Below are positions 54,470-63,591 of a stretch of 64,000 bases of DNA, piece by piece (the stretch's first letter is position 1; each line of letters opens with the position of its first letter). The position numbers and the translations under genes are program-made. This DNA is from Amycolatopsis camponoti (GTDB taxonomy: Bacteria > Actinomycetota > Actinomycetes > Mycobacteriales > Pseudonocardiaceae): NCBI RefSeq assembly GCF_902497555.1, contig NZ_CABVGP010000001.1, positions 4,382,501 through 4,446,500 on the forward strand, written 5' to 3'. Below the pieces are notes generated by a model. That model saw only the letters and a program-made list of their open reading frames with translations. It ran no database searches and was not told the DNA's origin.

Positions 54470-55228
54470 CTACTGCCGGCGTGCGATGTTCGCCACGATG
54501 GCGTCGCGGACGAACTCGCCGACGCCCGGCCGCTGCTCGTCCTCCCGGACGAGGAACGCGAGCTGCGCCGGCTCGGTCACGTACAGCTCACCGATGCGCC
54601 GCTGCGTCTCGTACGAGCACTCGCCCATGACCCTGGCGAGCATCTCCCGGTGCTCCTCGGCGAGGTCCGTCGCCTCGGAGCCGTCCGGGGTGCCGCCCGC
54701 GTCCAGGACGGCCCGGAGGCGGCCGACCCAGTCCCGGCGGGCTGCCTCCCCGGCCGCCAGGTCCTCCTTGGACGGTGGGGTCGCGCCCCGCCACTCGGGC
54801 GTGTCACCCCAGCGGCGCGCGGCCTCTTCCGCGTAGCCGTCCGGCTCGCGGAACCCGCCGAACACTTCGAACTTCTCCTCGGGCGTCAGTGCGTTGCCCA
54901 TGGCTCTCGCCTCCATCGCGCGATCGACGGCCGCGACCATCCGCCCCAGTTCGCCCATCCGCGCGACCAGCAGCTCCCGCTGCCTCTTCAGGTGCGCGCC
55001 GGCGTCGGTACCGGGGTCGTCGACGAGGGTCGCGATCGTCTCGAGGGGGAACCCGAGCTCCCGGTAGAACAGGATGCGCTGCAGCCGGTCGAGATCGTCG
55101 TCGTCATAGCTGCGGTACCCCGAGCTCGTCCGCCCGCTCGGGCTGAGCAGGCCGATCTCGTCGTAGTGGTGCAGCGTCCGGACGGTGATCCCGGCGAGTG
55201 CGGCGACCTTGCCCACGGGATGCCCCAT
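54470..55228 (-). CDS. MerR-family regulator of the TipA type
   Basis: 252 residues. The N-terminal MerR winged helix ([24 protein letters not shown]) and dimerisation coiled coil are followed by a TipAS-like drug-binding domain ([27 protein letters not shown] and a helical bundle to the end). TipA binds thiopeptides and other cationic drugs and activates efflux genes. The ATG at 55228 has GGAGGGG upstream. A perfect palindrome at 55284-55300, preceded by TTGACC on the minus strand, is the probable binding site for autoactivation. Confidence 0.87.
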   Translation of the reverse strand: MGHPVGKVAALAGITVRTLHHYDEIGLLSPSGRTSSGYRSYDDDDLDRLQRILFYRELGFPLETIATLVDDPGTDAGAHLKRQRELLVARMGELGRMVAAVDRAMEARAMGNALTPEEKFEVFGGFREPDGYAEEAARRWGDTPEWRGATPPSKEDLAAGEAARRDWVGRLRAVLDAGGTPDGSEATDLAEEHREMLARVMGECSYETQRRIGELYVTEPAQLAFLVREDEQRPGVGEFVRDAIVANIARRQ

Positions 55229-55283
55229 CGGTTTCCCCTCCTCCATTCCGGCCGGTGTGGCCCTTGCGGTGATCACGGTGGTG

Positions 55284-55300
55284 CCTCACGCGGCGTGAGG
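55284..55300 (-). promoter_or_regulatory. MerR operator CCTCACGC-G-GCGTGAGG
   Basis: A perfect 8-1-8 palindrome. On the minus strand it directly follows a TTGACC -35 box, the position MerR-type activators occupy between -35 and -10. It also lies 59 bp upstream of the STAND NTPase start on the other strand. Confidence 0.7.
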
Positions 55301-55358
55301 GTCAAGCGTCACCCTTCCGTAGCCGCCGCACCGCGGCGAGCGCGGTTAGCCTGGCTCG

Positions 55359-56657
55359 ATGAGGGCCGAGGTCGTGGTGGGCGCTGCGGTCGCCGTGCTC
55401 GCGCTGGTCACGGCGTTCGTGCTTCGGCGCCGGCGAGGTGCGCGACCCCGGCTGGTGCTGGGCGCGGTCCCCCGCGAGCCGCTGTCGGCGGTGTCCCGCA
55501 CCGCGCTGCTGGCCAAGATCGAGGAGAAGTTCGCCGGCGGCCGGTTCTGCGTCCTGCTCGGGGGTGGCGGCGTGGGCAAGACCCACCTCGCCGCCGCCTA
55601 CGTCCGCGCCGTCCGCGGAACCGTCGTCTGGGTGGCCGCCCAGGATCCGGCGAACACGGTCCGGGCGTACGCCGCGCTCGGCCGCGCGGCCGACGCCGAA
55701 GCCGCCGCCCGCGCGGGACTGGCCCGGCTCGACGGCCTCGACGACGCGATCGTGGTCTTCGACGGCGCGACCGACCCGGACGCGCTCAACCGCTGGCTGC
55801 CCGCCCGCGCCCGGGTCCTGGTCACGACGACCGTGCCGGACTTCGAGGTCCTCGGCGGCACCGTGCCGGTGAGCGGGTTCGGCGAGGCCGAAGCCGTCCG
55901 GTTCCTGGAGGCGCGCTCCGGGCGCGAGGCCGGCACCGCCGCGGCCGACGTCGCCCGGGAGCTGGGGTGCCTGCCGCTCGCGCTGGCCCAGGCGGGCGGG
56001 GTGATCCGCCGGCAGCCGTTCGCGACCTACCTGGACGAGCTGCCGCACGCGCCGCCGCTGGAGCGCGACCCGGGCGAGGACCACCCACCCCGCGTCGAAG
56101 ACACCACGCTCGCGGCACTGCGAGCGGTGGCAGCGCGTGACAGCCGGGCGCTGGCGCTCGCGGAGTTGCTCGCCGTGCTGGCGCCGTGGGGCGTGCGACG
56201 TGCTCTGCTCCATCGAGCGGGGCCGGACCCGGTGGCGGTCGAGGCGGCCCTCCACGGGCTCACGGAGGCGGCCCTCGCGGAATCCGACATCGGCGGCGAG
56301 GTGGTGATGATGCACCGGCTGACGCAGCGCGCGGTACTGGGCCGGCTGCACGCGGAGGAGCGGCTGGCGCGGGCCCTGGACCGGGCGTTCGAGGTCCTGG
56401 AGCCGGCCCCGGACCTCCCCGACCACGCGGCGGCGCTGTGGAGGCACTTCCGCGCGCTGCCCGCAGCCGAGGCGGGCCCTCGGCTGGGCCGGATCCTGCG
56501 CCTGCGGCGGCGTTCGGTCGAGGTACTGGCCGACTCGGGTGCGTTCGCGCAGGCGAAGATCCTCGGCCTGGAGGTGCTCGCCGACCACGAGGCGTACCTG
56601 CCGGCCGGGCACGCGGACACCGCGCGGGCGGCCCGGTCATTGGACCGGGCGGCTTGA
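55359..56657 (+). CDS. Membrane-anchored STAND (NB-ARC-like) NTPase, short
   Basis: 432 residues. An N-terminal membrane helix (MRAEVVVGAAVAVLALVTAFVLRRRRGARP) is followed by a STAND ATPase: P-loop GGGGVGKTHLA (near 70), Walker B AIVVFDGATD, sensor-like RARVLVTTTV and the GLPL-type LGCLPLALAQAGG. A helical winged-helix region follows. The C-terminus ends in one incomplete TPR-like unit (ILGLEVLADHEAYLPAGHADTARAARSLD), so the usual TPR array appears missing. Such proteins often sense signals or defend against phage, but no effector domain is present. ATG at 55359, 6 nt after TAGCCT: leaderless. The region downstream looks decayed. Confidence 0.7.
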   Translation: MRAEVVVGAAVAVLALVTAFVLRRRRGARPRLVLGAVPREPLSAVSRTALLAKIEEKFAGGRFCVLLGGGGVGKTHLAAAYVRAVRGTVVWVAAQDPANTVRAYAALGRAADAEAAARAGLARLDGLDDAIVVFDGATDPDALNRWLPARARVLVTTTVPDFEVLGGTVPVSGFGEAEAVRFLEARSGREAGTAAADVARELGCLPLALAQAGGVIRRQPFATYLDELPHAPPLERDPGEDHPPRVEDTTLAALRAVAARDSRALALAELLAVLAPWGVRRALLHRAGPDPVAVEAALHGLTEAALAESDIGGEVVMMHRLTQRAVLGRLHAEERLARALDRAFEVLEPAPDLPDHAAALWRHFRALPAAEAGPRLGRILRLRRRSVEVLADSGAFAQAKILGLEVLADHEAYLPAGHADTARAARSLDRAA

Positions 56658-56760
56658 GCCGGACCGCGGCGCCGGGTGCGCCGGTGGTCGCCGACCACTG
56701 AGGCACTCAGGTCCGGCGCCGTTCGGTCGCCGACCGGGCCCCTGCCCCGATCCCCGGCGC

Positions 56761-56973
56761 GCAAGCCGAGCCGGCCGCAGCACGCAGCCTCCGGCAACCG
56801 AACCGAGTTCTCGAACCGGCAGCACCAAGCGCCCGGGATCCCCGGCTATGCGGGCCAAGCCGGCCGCCACCCGCACCGCAGGCAACCGCACCGGCGCCTC
56901 CGAGCCAGCAACACCAAGCGCCTGGGCGTCCCCCGACCACCGCAAGCCGCCCAAGCCGAGCCGGCCGCCCGGT
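56761..56973. repeat. Imperfect ~85-bp tandem repeat after the STAND gene
   Basis: Unit A (56761-56844) and unit B (56854-56938) share GGCAACCG, CAACACCAAGCGCC-like and GCCGGCCGC blocks in the same order; a third partial unit starts at 56942. No reading frame is conserved between units, so the 343-bp stretch between the STAND gene and the VWA gene is probably non-coding. A GGCCGCC/GGCGGCC hairpin at 56963-56990 could terminate transcription. Confidence 0.55.
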
Positions 56974-57000
56974 CACCGGACCAGGCGGCCTGACCCGACC

Positions 57001-58965
57001 TCAGCGCCGTCGCGTACGCAGGTAATCCCCGACCACCGCGGCGCCCAACCCGTCCAGGTCCGGGGCCACCACCCGGCCGCCCGAGCGGCGGGCGATCACG
57101 TCCACGAACGCCCTCAACCTCGGGTCGTCACCCAGCCTGAACACCGTCACCGAGGCGCCCAGCTTGGCCAGGCGGTCCACTTCGGACAGTGTCTTGTGGA
57201 GGGTCCGGGGCTGGGGCGGGTAGTCGAAGACCGCCTCGCCGTCCGGTTCCAGATGCGCGGTCGGCTCGCCGTCGGTGACCATCAGGACCACCGGCTGGGC
57301 GTCCGGGTGGCGGCGCAGGTGCTGTCCGGCCAGCAGCAACGCGTGGTGGGCGTTGGTGCCCTGCTCCCACGCGCCCTCCAGGCCGATCAGCTCCGGCAGC
57401 TCCACCGGCATCGCGTGGCGCCCGAAGGTGATCAGCTGCAGCGCGTCGTTGCGGAAGCGCGTGCTGATCAGCTGGTGCAGCGCGAGCGCCGTGCGCTTCA
57501 TCGGGAGCCAGCGGCCCTCCTGGACCATCGACCACGATGTGTCGACCAGCAGTGCCACCGCCGCCCGCGATCGGTGCTCGGTTTCGACCACCTCGACGTC
57601 CTCGACGTCCAGCCGGACCGAAGACTCCCCCACCGACACCGACCGCAGCACGGCGTTGCGGATGGTCCGCGGCACGTCCCAGGGCTGCATGTCCCCGAAC
57701 CGCCACGGCCGCGACGCCCCGGTCGGCTCGCCGGCCGCGCCCGCCGACTCCGTCTCCCGGTCGCCGGCCTTGCCGCGCAACGCGTTCACGATGTCCGACA
57801 GCGCCGTCTCGCCCAGGCGCCGCAACGCCTTGGGCGACAGCCGGAGCGTCCCGTCGGCGGCGCGTTCGAACAGCCCCTGGCGGCGCAGCTCACGCTCCAG
57901 TTCGGACAGTCGCCGCGCGTCGACGCCGGCGTCCTTGCCGAGCTGACGCTCGAGGGACTCCAGGTCGATGTCCTCCAGGCGCGCGCCCGGGTACGACTGC
58001 CCGAGCTGCTCGGCCAGCGCGTCCAGCTCGGCGAGGTCGGCCATCGCCTGAGCGCCTTCGCCCATCCCCAACGGATTCTTGCCCCGGAAGCGCTCCGAAC
58101 CCGTCCAGTCCTCGCCCGGCCGGGCGGCCTGCAGCTGAGCGTCCAAGTTGGCCAGTTGCTGCGCGAGCCGCGGGTCGCCGAACGCCTGCTGGGTCAGCTC
58201 GGCCAGCTCCGCCCGCTGCTCGGCGGACATCGAGTTGAGCATCCGCTGGGCCGCCGCGGACCGCTCGGCGAGCGCGTCGATCAGCTCCTCGACGTTCCGC
58301 GGGTTCTCCGGGAAGAACTCGCCGTGCTTGCCCATGAAGTCGTCGAAGCGCTCCTGGATGTCCTCGGCGCCCCGGGCGTGCGCGGCCAGGAGGTCGTTGA
58401 GGTCGGAGAGCATCTCGTTGATCCGCTCGACGTCCTCGGGCCCGGCGTTCTGCAGCGCCTGCTTCATGCCCTGGAAGCGCGACTCCATCAGCTCCTGGCC
58501 GAGCAGGTCGCGGATCCGCTGGTAGTTCTCCCGGCCCTGTTCGGACCGCCAGTCGTACTCGGAAAGCTCGTTGACGGCGGCGGCCGTGCCGGGCGGCAGG
58601 GCGTCCAGCTGGGCCTCGCGGAAGCGGGCGTCGTCGTCCGGGTCGGGGAACAGCTCGCGCCGCTCGGCGTCCAGCGCCTCGGAAAGCAGGCGCTGGACCT
58701 CCCTCAGGGTGCCGTCGAGGTTGTTGCGGCGCTGGATCTGCGACCGGCGCTGCCACAGGCGCCGGGTCAGCTCGTCCAGGCCCGACGTGCGCTCGGTGCC
58801 ACGCCGGAGCAGCTCCTCCAGCGCGGACCGCGGCGACGAGCCCGCCATGACCTCGCGGCCGATCTCGTCGAGCGCGTCCCGCAGGTCGGCCGGTGGCGCG
58901 AGCGGGTCCGGCCCGTCGTGCCACGGGCCGTAGGAGTAACCGTCGGGAAGCGGGACCGCGGTCAT
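57001..58965 (-). CDS. VWA-domain protein partner of a MoxR ATPase
   Basis: 654 residues. The N-terminal ~420 are long, charged and helical (many Glu/Leu/Arg heptad-like stretches), without a known enzyme domain. The C-terminal ~190 form a von Willebrand factor A domain with a complete MIDAS: DTSWS near residue 474, the conserved Thr in EQGTNAHHAL, and TDGEP. It has no signal peptide, so it is cytoplasmic. The start ATG overlaps the MoxR stop (ATGA). The pair resembles RavA-ViaA and cobaltochelatase-type modules that remodel or load metal onto a partner. The partner is unknown. Confidence 0.85.
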   Translation of the reverse strand: MTAVPLPDGYSYGPWHDGPDPLAPPADLRDALDEIGREVMAGSSPRSALEELLRRGTERTSGLDELTRRLWQRRSQIQRRNNLDGTLREVQRLLSEALDAERRELFPDPDDDARFREAQLDALPPGTAAAVNELSEYDWRSEQGRENYQRIRDLLGQELMESRFQGMKQALQNAGPEDVERINEMLSDLNDLLAAHARGAEDIQERFDDFMGKHGEFFPENPRNVEELIDALAERSAAAQRMLNSMSAEQRAELAELTQQAFGDPRLAQQLANLDAQLQAARPGEDWTGSERFRGKNPLGMGEGAQAMADLAELDALAEQLGQSYPGARLEDIDLESLERQLGKDAGVDARRLSELERELRRQGLFERAADGTLRLSPKALRRLGETALSDIVNALRGKAGDRETESAGAAGEPTGASRPWRFGDMQPWDVPRTIRNAVLRSVSVGESSVRLDVEDVEVVETEHRSRAAVALLVDTSWSMVQEGRWLPMKRTALALHQLISTRFRNDALQLITFGRHAMPVELPELIGLEGAWEQGTNAHHALLLAGQHLRRHPDAQPVVLMVTDGEPTAHLEPDGEAVFDYPPQPRTLHKTLSEVDRLAKLGASVTVFRLGDDPRLRAFVDVIARRSGGRVVAPDLDGLGAAVVGDYLRTRRR

Positions 58966-60359
58966 CGGCCGTAGACGGTCGTCGCGTCGTCGGAGTCCTT
59001 GGCCAGCCGCCGCGCCAGGAACAGCGATTCGAGGGCGAGCTCGACGGCGGCCGCGATCCGCCCCGCGGGCTCGTCGGCTCCGACGCCGGCGCGCCGGGCG
59101 ACCTCGTGCAGCACCGGGAGCTCCGGCAGGGCTTCGAGGACGTCCTTGCCCGGCACGCGCTCGCCGGTGGCGACCAGGTGCCCGTCGGCGACGGCGTCGG
59201 CCAGCGGCCGCAGGTCCAGTCCGGCGAACCGTTCGCGGGCGGTCTCGGCGATCGCGCGGCGCAGCAGGTGCACGAGGTGCTCGATCTCGCGGCCTTCTTC
59301 ACCGGGCTCGAACTCGATCTTGCCGCGCAGCACCGACGGGACGGCGTCGAGGTCGACCGGGCGGGCCACCGCGGGCTCTTCCCCGGTCAGCGCCGAGCGC
59401 CGCAGCGCCGCGGCCGCGACGGTTTCCGCCGCGGCGACGGCGAACCGCGCCGACACGCCCGAGCGCTGATCGATGACCGGCGATTCGCGCAGGTTCCGGA
59501 CGAACCGGGCGATGACCTCCAGCAGGGGCTCGCCGACCTCGGCGACCAGGTGGGCTTCCTGCCGGACGACGGCGACCTCGGACTCGACGTCCAGGGGGTA
59601 GTGCGTGCGGATCTCGGCGCCGAAGCGGTCCTTCAACGGGGTGATGATCCGGCCGCGGTTGGTGTAGTCCTCGGGGTTCGCGGTGGCCACGAGCAGGACG
59701 TCCAAGGGCAGCCGCAGCGTGTAGCCGCGGACCTGGATGTCGCGCTCCTCCATCACGTTGAGCAGCGCGACCTGGATGCGCTCGGCGAGGTCGGGCAGCT
59801 CGTTGATGGCGACGATGCCGCGGTGGGCGCGCGGGACCAGCCCGAAGTGGATGGTCTCGGGGTCGCCCAGGCTGCGTCCTTCGGCGACCTTCACCGGGTC
59901 GACGTCGCCGATCAGGTCGCCGACGGAGGTGTCTGGGGTGGCGAGCTTCTCGGTGTAGCGCTCGGAGCGGTGGCGCCAGGCGACCGGCAGCTCGTCACCG
60001 AGTTCGGCCGCGCGCCGGATCGACGCGGGCGTGATCGGCTGGAGCGGGTGTTCGCCCAGCTCGGAGCCCTCGATGACGGGCGTCCACTCGTCGAGCAGGC
60101 CGGCGAGGGTGCGGAGCAGGCGGGTCTTGCCCTGGCCGCGTTCGCCGAGCAGGACGACGTCGTGCCCGGCCAGCAGCGCGCGTTCGAGCTGCGGCAGCAC
60201 GGTGCGCGAGAACCCGACGATGCCGGGCCAGGCGTCTTCGCCGGTTTTCAGGGCGTTCAGGAGGTTGTCGTGGATCTCTTGCGCGATCGGCCGGGGCTCG
60301 TACCCGGCGGCGCGGAGGGCCCCGGCGGTGCGGGGAAGAGCGTCTGGAACTGCGTTCAC
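58962..60359 (-). CDS. MoxR-family AAA+ ATPase (magnesium-chelatase-like)
   Basis: 465 residues. Walker A GERGQGKTRLL (near 71), Walker B-region GIVAINELPDL, sensor 1 LLVATANPEDYTNRG and the arginine-finger region ITPLKDRFGAEIRTHYP are intact. The N- and C-terminal parts match the sigma-54-interaction/Mg-chelatase ChlI-like type. MoxR proteins work with VWA partners as chaperones or in metal insertion. The GTG at 60359 is the most likely start. It is followed by the VWA gene with ATGA overlap, so the pair is expressed together. Confidence 0.87.
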   Translation of the reverse strand: MNAVPDALPRTAGALRAAGYEPRPIAQEIHDNLLNALKTGEDAWPGIVGFSRTVLPQLERALLAGHDVVLLGERGQGKTRLLRTLAGLLDEWTPVIEGSELGEHPLQPITPASIRRAAELGDELPVAWRHRSERYTEKLATPDTSVGDLIGDVDPVKVAEGRSLGDPETIHFGLVPRAHRGIVAINELPDLAERIQVALLNVMEERDIQVRGYTLRLPLDVLLVATANPEDYTNRGRIITPLKDRFGAEIRTHYPLDVESEVAVVRQEAHLVAEVGEPLLEVIARFVRNLRESPVIDQRSGVSARFAVAAAETVAAAALRRSALTGEEPAVARPVDLDAVPSVLRGKIEFEPGEEGREIEHLVHLLRRAIAETARERFAGLDLRPLADAVADGHLVATGERVPGKDVLEALPELPVLHEVARRAGVGADEPAGRIAAAVELALESLFLARRLAKDSDDATTVYGR

Positions 60360-60445
60360 CCGTTCGACGCTACTGCGCGATCGGCGGTGCGTCGATGTGG
60401 AGCGACTCCAGCGTGGGCGCGCTGCCGGAGTGGCGGACGGCCCGG

Positions 60446-60451
60446 TAAAAT
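60446..60451 (+). promoter_or_regulatory. -10 element TAAAAT of the gene at 60460
   Basis: TAAAAT lies 8 nt before the GTG at 60460 and is among the best -10 matches in the window. No ribosome site exists between them, so translation should be leaderless. Confidence 0.55.
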
Positions 60452-60459
60452 AGGGCGTC

Positions 60460-61257
60460 GTGTGCCGTCCCAGTGCGACTTTCGCCGTCTGGTCGTCCGC
60501 GTGGCTGAACGGAGCCGCGGCGTCCGACGATGTCCTCGACGCCCTGCTCGCGTGGGGTGAAGCCCACGACGTCGTGGCGGCCGACGCTGCGGCGGCGGAG
60601 GCGTTCACCCTGCCGCTGGCCTTCAACCGCGCGGCCACCCCGGTCCAGCTGCTGATGGCCTTGCGTTCGCAAGGAGCGAAAAGCATGTGGCTGGTGCTGC
60701 CGGTCCCGGGCGACGTCCGCGGCCTCGGCGGCGCCGGGCCGTTCGCGGAGGCGGCGCTGCGGGCGGGCGACGCGGTGGTCCTGCCGGAGCTGGGCTTCGG
60801 GCTGGTGCCGCAGCCGATCGCCGAGGGCCTGGTGCGCTGGACGGTGTTCTCGCTTTCGCCGACCGCGTCGCCGGAGTACGTCGGGCTGGGCGAAGCCGAG
60901 CACGGGCTGACGGACGCGATCCGCAACAGCGCGGGGGCGCTGCAGGCGCTGGACGTGGCCTCGGACCGGCCCGGGGTGCGGGCCGAGCTGTCGGCCCACC
61001 TGCGGTCGCGGCCGGACGTGGACTGGCCCGCGGGCACGCCCGCGCGAGCGTTGCGGGTGCTGCAACGAGCCGAGGAGATCGCGGCGATCCTGGCGATCGC
61101 GTCGTCGGACGACCCGGGTGGGGCGTTGTCGGCTTCGGCTTCGTCGTTGCGGGCTCAGGCTTTGCGGCCGCTGTCGGACGCGGTCCGGACGGCTCGGTGC
61201 GCGGCGGTCAACGAAGCGGTCCGGGTCTTCGCGGAGCAGACGGCCCGGGAAGGCTGA
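60460..61257 (+). CDS. Conserved actinobacterial hypothetical protein, divergent from MoxR
   Basis: 265 residues, Ala-rich and soluble. I do not recognise the family. Visible elements are a helical N-terminus (VWSSAWLNGAAASDDVLDALLAWGEAH), a beta-strand pair around GAKSMWLVLPVPGDVRGLGG, and a long helical C-terminus (ARALRVLQRAEEIAAILAIAS). The start is GTG at 60460, directly after a -10 box. Its divergent position, 100 bp from moxR, suggests it may belong to the same module, but nothing in the sequence proves this. Confidence 0.7.
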   Translation: MCRPSATFAVWSSAWLNGAAASDDVLDALLAWGEAHDVVAADAAAAEAFTLPLAFNRAATPVQLLMALRSQGAKSMWLVLPVPGDVRGLGGAGPFAEAALRAGDAVVLPELGFGLVPQPIAEGLVRWTVFSLSPTASPEYVGLGEAEHGLTDAIRNSAGALQALDVASDRPGVRAELSAHLRSRPDVDWPAGTPARALRVLQRAEEIAAILAIASSDDPGGALSASASSLRAQALRPLSDAVRTARCAAVNEAVRVFAEQTAREG

Positions 61258-61398
61258 GCCCGGGATCGCGGAGTTGACGCCTCGCTCCCCGACGACCCGA
61301 CCGAGTTCGGCGGCTGGCGGTGTCTGGCCGGTGTTCTACGCGGTCCTGGACCGCACCCGGGCGCCCTCGATGTGCAACGCGCGCGCCCACGTTGACGG

Positions 61399-61500
61399 CT
61401 ACTTCTCGACCAGCGCGACGGCCCTGCCGTGACGAACCGGCACGGTGTACTTGCTGCCGGCGGCCACCTTCGAGCCCGAGCCGCCGAGGGGCGAAGTCCG
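61399..61500 (-). pseudogene. C-terminal gene remnant, minus strand
   Basis: 34 codons ending in TAG with G or C at nearly every third position; the end reads KYTVPVRHGRAVALVEK. Upstream (towards higher coordinates) the frame loses codon character. It may be the 3' end of a deleted gene; the family is unknown. Confidence 0.4.
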
Positions 61501-61526
61501 GTCGGCCCAGGCCGCCGGTGCGGCCG

Positions 61527-61658
61527 GTCGCGAAGCTCGCCGTGGGACCGGAAGACTTCCCGTTCCGGGACCACGTGCACGGGCACGTCGACGAGGAACT
61601 GGCGGCCCGGGTGGCCGCCGACCCCGGCGGCCTCCCCTGGCACGCACCGGCGTCGTGA
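61527..61658 (+). pseudogene. C-terminal gene remnant, plus strand
   Basis: 43 codons plus TGA with strong G/C bias in third positions, reading for example VGPEDFPFRDHVHGHVDEEL. Upstream the frame is not protein-like. No start codon with a ribosome site is visible. Possibly a fragment of a decayed gene; not recognised. Confidence 0.4.
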
Positions 61659-61709
61659 CCGGCCGGGCTCGCCGCGAAGGGCCGCCGGTGCAGCGCTCAG
61701 CTCGCCAAG

Positions 61710-61845
61710 GACTGCCGCACCCCGGCGCTGGCCGGGCTCAGCCTGCCAACCACTGCGGCGTCAGCCGGGCTCAGCCCGCTCATCACCGCCGCACCCCGAC
61801 GTCAGCCGCCGCCAGCACTGCCGCACCCCCGGCGCCGGCCGAGCT
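61710..61845. repeat. Imperfect ~30-bp repeat pair before ferrochelatase
   Basis: Sequences of the type ACTGCCGCACCCCGGCG followed by CTGGCCG or CCGGCCG occur at 61710-61738 and 61816-61845, with GTCAGCCGGGCTCAGCC-like blocks between. The right copy overlaps the ferrochelatase stop codon. Confidence 0.4.
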
Positions 61846-62896
61846 ACCGGGCCGGGCGCTTGGCCGGCTCGCAGCAGCCCACCGCGCACGGCGCGCCGTT
61901 CACCGTGCAGCCCGCGACCGGGAACGGGGACAGCTTGCGCGGCTTCACGCCGTGCGTGTGCTCGCGCACCAGCTCCACCACCAGCTCGGCGAAGCGCGGG
62001 TCCGAACCCGCCGTCGCCGCCCGGGCGAACGCCATTCCGTGCTCCGCCGCCCGCTCCGCCGCCTCGTTGTCCAGGTCCCAGATCACCTCGAGGTGGTCCG
62101 ACACGAACCCGATCGGCGACACGACCACGCCGGCGACCCCGGACTCGTGCAGCGCGTCGATGTGGTCGACGATGTCCGGCTCCAGCCACGGGACCTGCGG
62201 CGGCCCCGAGCGCGACTGCCAGACGACGTCGTAGGAATCGATGCCCGCCTCGGCCGCCACCAGGCGCGCAGCTTCGGCGATCTGGCGGGAGTACCGGCGG
62301 CCGCCTTCGGAGGGCGGTCCCGATGCCGCGTCCGCGCTCGACGGGACCGAGTGCGCCGTGAACACCGTGCGGATGCCGGGCGCGTCGCCCAGGGACGCGT
62401 GGGCCGCGCGGACGCCGTCCGCCACCGCCGAGATGAACAACGGGTGGTCGAAGAACTGGCGCAGCTTCACCATTTCGGGTGCATCGGAACCGACCGCCGC
62501 GCGGGCGCGCTCGATGTCCTCGTCGTACTGGCGGCACGCCGAGTAGCCGCCGTACGCGCTCGTCGGGAACACCAGGATCCGCTTCGCACCCTCAGAGGTC
62601 AGCGACGCCAGGGTGTCCTCGACCATCGGGTGCCAGTTGCGGTTGCCGAAGTGCACCGGCAGGTCGACGCCGGCGGCCGCGAGCTGCTTCTCGACCGCGG
62701 CCATCGCGTCGCGGTTCAGCCGGTTGATCGGCGAGACGCCGCCGAAGTGCTGGTAGTGCTCGGCGACCTCGAGAAGCCGCTCCCGCGGCACGCCCCGGCC
62801 CCTGGTCACGTTCTCGAGGAACGGCATGACGTCGTCAGGCCCTTCCGGACCGCCGAACGAAAGCCACAGCAACGCGTCGTATCCCACCCCTGCCAT
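61844..62896 (-). CDS. hemH: Ferrochelatase (coproporphyrin type, [2Fe-2S])
   Basis: 350 residues. Metal-insertion residues lie in [15 protein letters not shown] and VFTAHSVP (His). The C-terminus carries the cysteine cluster [16 protein letters not shown], which binds a [2Fe-2S] cluster in actinobacterial ferrochelatases. Actinobacteria use the coproporphyrin-dependent route, so the product would be coproheme (CpfC function). The ATG at 62896 is the only start that fits the family N-terminus ([16 protein letters not shown]). The gene stands alone, with the TetR gene divergent at 62975. Confidence 0.93.
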   Translation of the reverse strand: MAGVGYDALLWLSFGGPEGPDDVMPFLENVTRGRGVPRERLLEVAEHYQHFGGVSPINRLNRDAMAAVEKQLAAAGVDLPVHFGNRNWHPMVEDTLASLTSEGAKRILVFPTSAYGGYSACRQYDEDIERARAAVGSDAPEMVKLRQFFDHPLFISAVADGVRAAHASLGDAPGIRTVFTAHSVPSSADAASGPPSEGGRRYSRQIAEAARLVAAEAGIDSYDVVWQSRSGPPQVPWLEPDIVDHIDALHESGVAGVVVSPIGFVSDHLEVIWDLDNEAAERAAEHGMAFARAATAGSDPRFAELVVELVREHTHGVKPRKLSPFPVAGCTVNGAPCAVGCCEPAKRPAR

Positions 62897-62934
62897 CTTG
62901 CCGATGTGGCGGCCCGCACGCTGAGGCGGGCCCG

Positions 62935-62956
62935 TTATGAATCGACCAGTCCAAAA
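62935..62956. promoter_or_regulatory. TetR operator, copy upstream of tetR
   Basis: This 22-bp element (ATCGACCAGT core, ending in CAAAA) matches the reverse complement of the element at 63592-63613 at 17 of 22 positions. It lies just before the -10 TAGCCT (62963-62968) of the TetR gene, so the regulator should repress itself. Confidence 0.65.
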
Positions 62957-62974
62957 CCCTGGTAGCCTCATCCC

Positions 62975-63556
62975 ATGGCCAGGCCAAGGGAGTTCGACGA
63001 GACCGCCGCCGTCGAGAGCGCGATGCACGCGTTCTGGACGCGCGGCTACGAGGCGACCTCGACGCAGGACCTGTGCGAGGCCACCGGACTCGGGCGCAGC
63101 AGCGTCTACAACACCTTCACCAGCAAGAAAGCCCTGTTCCAGCGCACCCTGACGCACTACAGCGCCCAGGGTCTCGCCGGCCGGAAGGCGGTCCTCGAAG
63201 GACCGGGCACCGCCGCCGACCGCCTCGCGGCGATGTTCGACGACCTCATCGACGACGAGCTGCGGCACGGCCGCCGCGGCTGTCTCGTCGTCAACACCCT
63301 CGCCGAACTCGGCACCCCCGACGACGAGGTCGGCGCCGCCCTGCGAAAAGACACCGAAAAGCAGCTCGCCCTGCTCACCGGCAGCGCCCGGGAGGGCGTT
63401 CTCGACGGCAGCCTCCGGGACGGCCGCGCCCCGGCCGACGTCGCCGAGTTCCTGCTCAGCACCATTTCCGGGCTCCGGGTGATGTCGCGGCGCGGCGCGA
63501 GCCCCGAGGCGATGCACGCCGTCGCCGATCTCGCCCTGTCCGCGATCACTCGATAG
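62975..63556 (+). CDS. TetR-family repressor of the downstream MFS exporter
   Basis: 193 residues. The N-terminal HTH is [40 protein letters not shown]; the C-terminus is a TetR_C-type ligand-binding domain (helical, [26 protein letters not shown]). This is close to the AcrR/YxaF-like subgroup. The ATG at 62975 lies 6 nt after TAGCCT, giving a leaderless mRNA. The MFS gene follows in the same direction after 70 bp. Two copies of one operator flank it. The inducer is unknown. Confidence 0.88.
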   Translation: MARPREFDETAAVESAMHAFWTRGYEATSTQDLCEATGLGRSSVYNTFTSKKALFQRTLTHYSAQGLAGRKAVLEGPGTAADRLAAMFDDLIDDELRHGRRGCLVVNTLAELGTPDDEVGAALRKDTEKQLALLTGSAREGVLDGSLRDGRAPADVAEFLLSTISGLRVMSRRGASPEAMHAVADLALSAITR

Positions 63557-63591
63557 AGAACACCCAGTGGCGCGCCAAACCGCTGCCTCAA

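Larger units (their letters stand above)
61258..61843. other. Eroded intergenic region with gene remnants and repeats
   Basis: About 590 bases without an intact gene. Two stretches still show strong G/C bias at third codon positions (listed separately) and a repeat pair occupies the right end. Open frames elsewhere here have biased composition and no domain. It looks like decayed genes between the 60460 gene and ferrochelatase. Confidence 0.5.
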
